Origin: an uncultured Opitutia bacterium
GTDB taxonomy: Bacteria; Verrucomicrobiota; Verrucomicrobiia; Opitutales; UBA953
Length of the DNA stretch: 15,169 bases
Assembly (NCBI GenBank): GCA_903929325.1
Contig: CAIYUD010000253.1
Coordinates: 1-15,169, forward strand
Reading direction: 5' to 3'
In this document: positions 7,152 through 13,398 of the stretch, piece after piece
Position numbering within the stretch: position 1 is the stretch's first letter
Layout: each line of letters starts with the position of its first letter
Translations under genes and position numbers: made by a program
Notes under the pieces: model-generated
The model's input: only the letters and a program-made list of their open reading frames with translations
Database searches by the model: none
What the model was told of the DNA's origin: nothing

Positions 7152-8066
7152 TTAACGTACAGGCTTAGGCGTAACGACGGGGGCAACCACAGGCTCAGGC
7201 TTTGGATCCGCGGGGATAACGAATAAAACGAAATCAGCTTCACGGGAATTACGCGAAATGGGAACCGGGTGAATAATGAGGAATGCGCGGGACCCAGGTG
7301 GGAGACCGCGAACGGAATCAATCAACTGAACATCATCACCTGACTTAGCGAGCATGAGCCTGAGTCCAAAAAGACTGTCTGGACCCACCGCAGGCCGTAC
7401 CAGGGCGGACTGACCAGAGGCCAAGGTGCCATTATTCCCGCCAATGGTCGCTGAAAGACTTTCGCGGCATAGATTATAAACAAGGATGCTACCAACGGGC
7501 AGTACAGCTTCCGAGGTATCGATAACTGTCGGCCGTACATTTTCCCACGTCTTTGCACCAACGGGATTATAAAGGACGATCAGAGAGGATGTTGTTTCGG
7601 GCTTACGCTGCAGGGTGCCAATTTCATCGTAGGCCTTTTCAGGCGGCCCTTTAGCACCCGCGGTTGCAGGGGGCGCAGGGACTTCTTTTTCAATGACAAG
7701 CTTAGCGTCGACGGGAATCTCCGCAGGGAAAGTGACTTGCTGGACGGAGTTGAGGTTCGTTGCGCAGGCAACTCGAGTGTACGCCTTCAGCAATGGCGAG
7801 TTAGCGGGCAACGGTGCAGGTGGAGGTGGCGGGCGGAAATAGATTTCTGTTGGTGGGAGCTCCTTGGGATCTGGCTCCTCCATAATCAAGAGTCCACCTG
7901 GACTACCTGCCCCACCTCCAATTTTTTTATAGCGACGCTCAGGATCATGTCCTAGCGCCAGCACACGTACGACAAAAGGTGGTGGCGGAGTCTCCACTGG
8001 ACGCGCAGGTAATGTATCAGCCGCTGAAACCCAAACTGAGAGAAGTAAGCATAGGCTATGTCGCAT
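7152..8066 (-). CDS. Exported proline-rich protein of unknown function, pseudopilin-operon partner
   Basis: A 304-residue protein I do not recognise. A signal peptide is clear (MRHSLCLLLSVWVSAADT, likely cleavage near VSA-A). The mature part starts with a proline-rich stretch (PVETPPPPFVVRVLALG), then a glycine-rich patch, a second proline block (FRPPPPPAPLPANSP), and PAPPATAGAKGPP. The C-terminal half (about 155-285) looks like a compact beta-rich domain: SSLIVLYNPVG, LPVGSILVYNLCRESLSATIGG, LASGQSALVRP and GSRAFLIIHPVP. It ends with a PVVAPVVTPKPVR tail. The gene starts 4 bases after the stop of the giant pseudopilin gene, so it is almost certainly co-transcribed with it and may act in the same periplasmic or surface structure. 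That role is inferred from context only. No catalytic motif is apparent. Confidence 0.75.
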   Translation of the reverse strand: MRHSLCLLLSVWVSAADTLPARPVETPPPPFVVRVLALGHDPERRYKKIGGGAGSPGGLLIMEEPDPKELPPTEIYFRPPPPPAPLPANSPLLKAYTRVACATNLNSVQQVTFPAEIPVDAKLVIEKEVPAPPATAGAKGPPEKAYDEIGTLQRKPETTSSLIVLYNPVGAKTWENVRPTVIDTSEAVLPVGSILVYNLCRESLSATIGGNNGTLASGQSALVRPAVGPDSLFGLRLMLAKSGDDVQLIDSVRGLPPGSRAFLIIHPVPISRNSREADFVLFVIPADPKPEPVVAPVVTPKPVR

Positions 8067-8070
8067 AATC

Positions 8071-11000
8071 TTAAATCTCGTTCGGGCTTAACCAGCGGAA
8101 CTGCACAATACGGAAGCGACGTCCAAGGTCGGGACGTAAATAAGTACGCACGCCCGAGGCATTGGTCGTAAAGTTGAGCTTTGGATTAAGCGCTGAAGCG
8201 GGTGAGTCATTATCGGGGTCCGCTGGGTTAGGCATGCGCTGAACAACCATCTCGCACCAGGCTTCCGCAAGTTTGCGAGCACCCGAGTTATCGGTCGCCT
8301 GGCCGTAAGCGCGAATTGTAAAGGTATCAGAGCGCGGCGTCATTGCCGGTGCAAGCTGTTGAAGAATGTCAGATTGCAATAAATACCCAGGCGCACCAGC
8401 TGAACGGTGGGCAACGCGCGCTTCACCACGCGGACGGAATCTTTTTGCATCTTCCATGTCTGCATAGTCAGCAGCACTGTCGCGCTGAATCAACGCGGGC
8501 GTGCCGTTGTAGGTAGTATTGGTTGTCGAAGAGGCTAAGGGTGTACCAAAGTTATCGTTTAGACCTGACTTCTCAATCGCCGCCTGGAGCGCACCCATAT
8601 TGGATGGGTCTGTGTAAGCCGCACCAGTAATTGTTCCAGCGGGCACGGTCGCAGTGAAACCTACAGGCTGAAGGCGACGGTTCACAAAATCGGCTAAGCT
8701 TAAAAACGGACCGCGCTTGCGCACCTCGGCGACAATGTTGGTCGCCAAAGTTTGAATTTCAGCGTCGGTCAACGAGCGGTAACCGGCCCAGACATTTTTA
8801 TCAAACGAAGCTGCGGTGACGGCGCCCTGGACTTTGCCCTGTTGCGGACGCAGATTCCGAGGGAAAGGTGTGCCGGTGCTATCCGCGCCACCCAGGACCG
8901 TGGGCACCTTGAGGTTGCGTGCGGAAGATAGGAAAGCCGTCCAGGCTTTGACATTCGTTGAATTAATATTGAAGGCACCGGCTACGGCAGTCGAAGCCGA
9001 TGCGTAATAGAGCGAAGGAATTGCGGGCGTGTAAGTCATTGCGACTGAATCAGGCACGAGCTGCTTCGATCCAAGCGTTGTGATACGTGCGTTCGGGAAT
9101 GCTGTGGCCGTGGTCCAAGGTGCATTCACCGATGTCCAACCATTATTACCGTAGGGTATCGTGGAAAGGAACCAGCTATCCCAAAGTGCGGTGTTTAATT
9201 CGAAGGCATGGTCATAGATGAAATACGAATTAGTAGTGATTTCATCCCGCTGTAAGGCAGCAGTTGGTAAATCATTAAAGTTACCGCCGAGTGCCGTGCT
9301 GGAAACGAGCGTGGTCTGCGCGTCGGTAGCCGTTGTTAAGAATATTTCTGCGGTACTCGCAGGGCTGGATGGGTCGGCAAAACTGTTACCCAAAGAAAGC
9401 GATGGCTGCCAAGCAAAGATACTGAACGGTGCGTGTTGGAATTGTCCGAGCGAAACCACACCGAGAGTGTCATTCGGTAAATCATACAATGTGTAGACGT
9501 GATTTGCTGAAGCATTCGTCGCCGAGAAGAAAGGCGTTGCGCGACGACGACCTGAAAAATCGAACGGTGCGTATTGATTATCGGTATAGATAATCGGGTC
9601 GCGATCATTCGTCCAAATACCAAAGGAGCGATCATGGCTACCACGACGCCAGACACAGAGATCCCACGGCGAGCGCACAAAGCGAGGCGCCCGGATATTA
9701 TTCTGCACAAAAAGATTATACTGCCGATTATTCCCCCAGCCAATCACTGTAAAGGGGCCTCCAAGTCCTGTAACGACACTTCCTGTCAACGGATTGGCTG
9801 AAGGGCTGGACGCGGCAACAGGTAGCGAGCCAACCGTACCGGTCTCGTCGTGCCACATCAGGCGGTAGTTAATAGATTCATAACGGCTAGGCGCAAGTAC
9901 GGGGCCTGGGGAAGCGCCCTTGATATCGGTATAGGCAACAGCCGTTTCACCGGCACTAATCCAGCGACCCATGTTACCGCGTTGGTATCCATCACTGTCC
10001 ATCATCTGGTAGGCTTGGGTACCGGTTCCATCTAACAAGTAAGACTGACCTGTCATATTTTGATACGGGTATCCAGGCGTCATCACGTTATACTGCAGCG
10101 AGAAGTCATAGCCACCACCTGGGCCCGTCGCGAACTGGTACGTCGCATTCACGCCGCCAGCAATTTTAGCGTAGGTTGCAAAGTCCGTCGGATCACCTGG
10201 AACACCCGTAGAGGGAATAATTGTGAGTGCTGCTTTAAAATAGGGTGTTGGGTTGGCTGCTGAGACCAGGGGCGCGGCTGCTAAAACCTGCGAGCCGCCA
10301 GAAGTATAGGGTCGTATGATGGACGTACTCATCGTTCCCGTATTGGCAGTCGGCGCACTAAACACCAAAGCTTCGCCAGGCTTGAAGTCTGTGGCAGGAA
10401 CAACAAAGGCCATGGCGCTTAAGCCTGGATTCCATTGTGTTTGGTTATTATCTGCCCGCTCAAACGGTGTACTTGCATTATTACCGTAGCGCATGACGAG
10501 CGTCCCGCTACCGCCAGCGGAAGTGGTATACGTGACACGTGAGCGCACCACAAAGCGATTTCCGACATCGACCACGTAAGCCTGTGAAGCGATGGGGACG
10601 TTCCAAGGATTCCACAGAACGATGCGCGGGTAAACCAACATGTAAGCCTGCACGCCTGTTCCACCGAGCGTTGAGTCATACGCAGGGCGGAAATAAATAT
10701 TCATCTGCGAGAGCACCGGATGGACGGGCGTCTTGTACTGGTTCTTCACCTGAGCGACCATGTAGTTTTGATCGTTACTTGTACTATAGGCGGCAGCAGC
10801 GGTTGCGGATGTACGCAAGACGGGCAATGAAGCCGCTACACCTGTTGTGGACCATGCAGCTTTTTGCATCAACCAGTGGCGCATCAAACCGTACTTGGGA
10901 CTAGTACCTGCGAAGACGGTTAAAGGCGTGGTTGCTTGGTAAGGAAGCCAAGGAAGATTATCTAAGATATCTGTTGTGTCTGAGACGCCGGGGAGTGCGA

Positions 11001-12246
11001 CAGGCCTCGATGGGTCGTTGGTGGCTGGAGTTAAAGTCTTCCAAGCGGCGTCAGCGATCGTCCCTGAGCCAATGGCGGTAGGCGTGCCGCCTCCGAGATT
11101 TAAGTAAGCCGTCAAGTCGCGCTTCAACCCGCCACGTCGCGTGTCAGTGTGTAAACCGAGCGACGTGAAACTAAGGTCATGAAAGAATGGGCTTAAATCT
11201 GTCGAGCTTGCCAAAGCGGTTTTTAGCTGTGCGAAGTTAATGGCGTTCGCGATGTTAGTCGCGTTGGCAGTGTCCCAAGCGGAAAAAGGCGTGAGTCCGG
11301 CATTATCTTTCACCAACGTGAAATTATTCCGCTGCGACGTCATAAGCCGGTAGTAACCCCCTGCAGCAACATTGGCGTCGTCGGGCTGCACGCTCGCATA
11401 GGGATCAGGAAGATTGATGCGGGCTTTGACGCCTTCATCACCCACCCACCATGCATAATAACCTGTAACAACCGTCGAACCTGCGCTGAAGGATGCGCCA
11501 CTCGGACCGGGCATGACGACAGGTGGAAGCTCAATACGACCCGTCGCCGTGGCAGGTGGACCCGCGGACGACGCAAGCGCTCCACCTTCATTGACACCTG
11601 CGGTCCCTACGGATCCTGGACCAACGAGCGGAATGCGGCCAACGACTGCGAGTGTCCAGGCCGTGCGTGGGCCCGTGTAAGTCGTAGCCGTTAAAGGAAG
11701 ACCTTCGTTGCCACTCACCAGCCACCCCAAGAAACGACTGTCACCTGAGGTACGCTCGCGATCCGTCGACCAATCATAAACTTTTCCGTCAAGATTTACA
11801 CCCGGTGTAACACCCGTAGCGCCATCTTCTGAAACGCGTGTATCATAAAGGTAGCCATTCGCTGATCGTTCCAAGGGTGCGAGTACGCGCTTTCGGCTGT
11901 CAGCCTTGGGGCCTGCATGCCAGACACCCGTTAATCGGTCGTACGCAGGATTGGTTGGGGCGACTCCCCATGTTGTGTTGGCTGGGTCGATAATCCCACC
12001 GGTCGCCGTGACGCGTTGGTCAGGCCCTGCCAGTAGTTGAAGTTGCGCCAAAGCAAGTCGTCCTGACATCAGCGCATTGTGACGCGCCATCGCACCCCGC
12101 ATCGCCATATCCGCAATACGTGATTCTAAATTCAGGAACCCGGCCGTCGTCAAAACCACCAAGACCAAAAGCGCCATAATGGTTAGGCTCAAAACAAGAG
12201 CGAAACCACGGCGGTCACGGACAACAGAAGGGGAAGACGTCATCAA
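8071..12246 (-). CDS. Giant GspK/PilX-like pseudopilin (Verru_Chthon cassette protein A-like), 1391 aa
   Basis: The N-terminus RRG-FALVLSLTIMALLVLVVL is a prepilin-type cleavage site followed by a membrane helix (about residues 14-35). It lacks the Glu at position +5 found in major pilins, as GspK-type tip pseudopilins do. WWVGDEGVKARINLPDP (about 265-281) resembles the D-E-x-K-INLN segment of GspK/PilX proteins. NIVAEVRKRGPFLSLADFVNRRL (about 1165-1187) resembles the GspK helix-hairpin region. Near the C-terminus, LLQSDILQQLAPAMTPRSDT followed by RAYGQA and WCEMVVQR is a pattern I associate with very large verrucomicrobial pseudopilins. LVYPRIVLWNPWNVP (mid-protein) is another. The expected topology is one helix, with a huge periplasmic Ser/Thr/Gly/Asn-rich domain. 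At 1391 residues it is far longer than GspK (about 330). A second paralog starts at 13399. The start MMTSSPSVVRDRRG places a short basic leader before the cleavage site. Family name is from memory, function is inferred. Confidence 0.8.
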   Translation of the reverse strand: MMTSSPSVVRDRRGFALVLSLTIMALLVLVVLTTAGFLNLESRIADMAMRGAMARHNALMSGRLALAQLQLLAGPDQRVTATGGIIDPANTTWGVAPTNPAYDRLTGVWHAGPKADSRKRVLAPLERSANGYLYDTRVSEDGATGVTPGVNLDGKVYDWSTDRERTSGDSRFLGWLVSGNEGLPLTATTYTGPRTAWTLAVVGRIPLVGPGSVGTAGVNEGGALASSAGPPATATGRIELPPVVMPGPSGASFSAGSTVVTGYYAWWVGDEGVKARINLPDPYASVQPDDANVAAGGYYRLMTSQRNNFTLVKDNAGLTPFSAWDTANATNIANAINFAQLKTALASSTDLSPFFHDLSFTSLGLHTDTRRGGLKRDLTAYLNLGGGTPTAIGSGTIADAAWKTLTPATNDPSRPVALPGVSDTTDILDNLPWLPYQATTPLTVFAGTSPKYGLMRHWLMQKAAWSTTGVAASLPVLRTSATAAAAYSTSNDQNYMVAQVKNQYKTPVHPVLSQMNIYFRPAYDSTLGGTGVQAYMLVYPRIVLWNPWNVPIASQAYVVDVGNRFVVRSRVTYTTSAGGSGTLVMRYGNNASTPFERADNNQTQWNPGLSAMAFVVPATDFKPGEALVFSAPTANTGTMSTSIIRPYTSGGSQVLAAAPLVSAANPTPYFKAALTIIPSTGVPGDPTDFATYAKIAGGVNATYQFATGPGGGYDFSLQYNVMTPGYPYQNMTGQSYLLDGTGTQAYQMMDSDGYQRGNMGRWISAGETAVAYTDIKGASPGPVLAPSRYESINYRLMWHDETGTVGSLPVAASSPSANPLTGSVVTGLGGPFTVIGWGNNRQYNLFVQNNIRAPRFVRSPWDLCVWRRGSHDRSFGIWTNDRDPIIYTDNQYAPFDFSGRRRATPFFSATNASANHVYTLYDLPNDTLGVVSLGQFQHAPFSIFAWQPSLSLGNSFADPSSPASTAEIFLTTATDAQTTLVSSTALGGNFNDLPTAALQRDEITTNSYFIYDHAFELNTALWDSWFLSTIPYGNNGWTSVNAPWTTATAFPNARITTLGSKQLVPDSVAMTYTPAIPSLYYASASTAVAGAFNINSTNVKAWTAFLSSARNLKVPTVLGGADSTGTPFPRNLRPQQGKVQGAVTAASFDKNVWAGYRSLTDAEIQTLATNIVAEVRKRGPFLSLADFVNRRLQPVGFTATVPAGTITGAAYTDPSNMGALQAAIEKSGLNDNFGTPLASSTTNTTYNGTPALIQRDSAADYADMEDAKRFRPRGEARVAHRSAGAPGYLLQSDILQQLAPAMTPRSDTFTIRAYGQATDNSGARKLAEAWCEMVVQRMPNPADPDNDSPASALNPKLNFTTNASGVRTYLRPDLGRRFRIVQFRWLSPNEI
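12152..12177. repeat. 26-base exact segment repeated in inverted orientation at 13447-13472
   Basis: The DNA encoding the MALLVLVV part of the pseudopilin membrane helix is identical over 26 bases in the two paralogs, while flanking codons differ at synonymous and replacement positions. Because the genes diverge, the copies are inverted relative to each other and bracket exbD-exbB (about 1.27 kb between them). It most simply reflects shared ancestry or gene conversion, but it also gives a short substrate for inversion. Confidence 0.8.
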
Positions 12247-12271
12247 GGGGATGCCGTAAAGGAGGTGTTAA

Positions 12272-12299
12272 ATTATCTACCTCTACCGCCCTCAGTCAA
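12272..12299 (-). promoter_or_regulatory. Candidate sigma70-type promoter for the 1391-aa pseudopilin gene
   Basis: On the minus strand TTGACT (12299-12294) and GATAAT (12277-12272) are separated by 16 bases, each one mismatch from the housekeeping consensus. A start about 7 bases downstream would give a leader of roughly 18-20 bases before the ATG at 12246. It lies just after a candidate terminator for exbD, so the pseudopilin and its exported partner may form a transcription unit separate from exbB-exbD. Sigma factor usage in this organism is not known. Confidence 0.5.
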
Positions 12300-12320
12300 C
12301 CGTAGGGTGTTTTGCTCAAG

Positions 12321-12354
12321 AAAAATAGGCAGCTTAACCCTTTAGCGCCCTGCC
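12321..12354 (-). terminator. Possible intrinsic terminator at the end of exbD
   Basis: On the minus strand GGCAG (12354-12350) can pair with CTGCC (12332-12328), with additional GCT/AGC pairing inside, followed directly by TATTTTT (12327-12321). The helix is imperfect with bulges and overlaps the last codons of exbD, so it is only a moderate candidate. Confidence 0.35.
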
Positions 12355-12743
12355 CGAGCCTGCATCCGGACGCGGGCACCTGCTTGGGCTGCCGCATCAA
12401 CCGCCGCGATGGTTGCGCCTGTGCGCACACGTTCATCAGCGACCACCACGACTTCAGGATCTTTGCGACCAGCGAGAGCCTTTTTAATCTCTTCGGTCAA
12501 TGCATTCTGAGTGACTAAACGTGCATCGATATAAAATTTTCCTTCGGCATCAACCGCCACCACGACGGCTTGAGCAAGACTCGCGGCCGCAGAACTCTCC
12601 GCCGCCGGCGGAACGATATTGAGTGCGCGTGTATCGCCAAAACTCATCGTGAGGAGTAGAAAGAAAACCAACACAACCATGACGTCGATTAAGGGGACGA
12701 CGTTGATGGTCGTCCGACGGACGCGTCGAATGATTAAACTCAT
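12342..12743 (-). CDS. exbD: ExbD/TolR family biopolymer transport protein
   Basis: A 133-residue inner-membrane protein that with ExbB-type proteins forms a proton-driven motor energising TonB- or Tol-like partners. It has a short basic cytoplasmic N-terminus (MSLIIRRVRRTT), then a single membrane helix NVVPLIDVMVVLVFFLLLT with the essential aspartate (Asp 20), and a periplasmic domain (about 40-130) ending in the usual EVVVVADERVRTGATIAAVDAA region. I chose the ATG at 12743 because it overlaps the exbB stop as ATGA and begins just before the conserved region; an ATG at 12821 would add 26 unrelated residues inside exbB. No tonB is adjacent. ExbD and TolR cannot be separated with certainty by sequence alone. 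Confidence 0.92.
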   Translation of the reverse strand: MSLIIRRVRRTTINVVPLIDVMVVLVFFLLLTMSFGDTRALNIVPPAAESSAAASLAQAVVVAVDAEGKFYIDARLVTQNALTEEIKKALAGRKDPEVVVVADERVRTGATIAAVDAAAQAGARVRMQARAGR

Positions 12744-13294
12744 GAACGACGCGGAGACTCCAAAGCTTGGATCAGCACATTCGCGCGTGAAGAAACGACT
12801 TCCACACGACGCGCTAACCAATTCGCCGCGAGTTGTGCAGGGATGGCTATACCTAAACCAAGAATGGTTGTGCTTAATGCCAGACCAACCCCGCGCGTGA
12901 GCGTATTCGGATCAGGTAAACCTTGCTGCGGAAAAAGTCCGGCCAGGCCTGTGACCGTACCAAGTAAACCCAACAAGGGCGCTAAGCCGACAACCGTGTC
13001 TAAAAGAAAAAGTCCGCGTTGCATCCCAATCAGTTCTGCTTCCGCGAACGCAACCAAGGATTCACCCTGCAGGCCTGCATTCTTCGCTGCGAGAATTTTG
13101 CCAGCCAAGGAGCGTGGAGGTGCAATCGGAGTTACGCCGCGCGTAACGGCATCCAAGACCGATGCGGGCACCGTACGGGAAGGAGCGAGCGCGAGGGCGC
13201 GCTCCACGATAATATAAGCTGCGCCAATCGAACAGATTGCCAATGGCCAGATAAAGACTCCAGCGGCTTCAAGTAGTGATGGGGTTGAGGCCAT
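12740..13294 (-). CDS. exbB: MotA/TolQ/ExbB proton channel family protein
   Basis: A 184-residue inner-membrane channel subunit of the ExbB/TolQ family. Three membrane segments are visible: about 11-31 (VFIWPLAICSIGAAYIIVERAL, with the typical ERA at its end), about 101-121 (GLAPLLGLLGTVTGLAGLF, the hallmark GLLGTVxG motif), and about 137-159 (GLALSTTILGLGIAIPAQLA, the hallmark Thr-rich, AIPA motif). The polar threonines thought to line the proton path are in the expected places (about 113 and 142-143). It is slightly shorter than E. coli ExbB (244 aa), mainly in the cytoplasmic loop and termini. exbD follows with a 4-base ATGA overlap, and the second giant pseudopilin diverges upstream. Confidence 0.92.
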   Translation of the reverse strand: MASTPSLLEAAGVFIWPLAICSIGAAYIIVERALALAPSRTVPASVLDAVTRGVTPIAPPRSLAGKILAAKNAGLQGESLVAFAEAELIGMQRGLFLLDTVVGLAPLLGLLGTVTGLAGLFPQQGLPDPNTLTRGVGLALSTTILGLGIAIPAQLAANWLARRVEVVSSRANVLIQALESPRRS

Positions 13295-13398
13295 GCCTTA
13301 AATCATCCCTTTTAGGCATAAACCGCAAGTCGCAAGCCCTGGAGAGGCTTTATAAAGGTTTACCACCTGCAGAATTTAAATTAACTTTTAGGCGTTTC
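13295..13398. promoter_or_regulatory. Divergent intergenic region between exbB and the second pseudopilin
   Basis: These 104 bases must hold the start signals for both directions. A 10-base palindrome CTTTATAAAG is at 13348-13357 near the centre, and the 9-base direct repeat CTTTTAGGC occurs at 13309-13317 and 13385-13393, one close to each start codon. These could be operator or shared binding sites. No convincing -35/-10 pair was found for either strand. The AGG within the second CTTTTAGGC copy sits about 7 bases before the pseudopilin ATG and could act as its weak Shine-Dalgarno. Confidence 0.4.

Noticed and set aside
12744..12821. Longer ExbD start (26 extra residues)
   Set aside because: The extension lies inside exbB in another frame, whereas the ATG at 12743 gives the classic ATGA overlap and a normal ExbD N-terminus.
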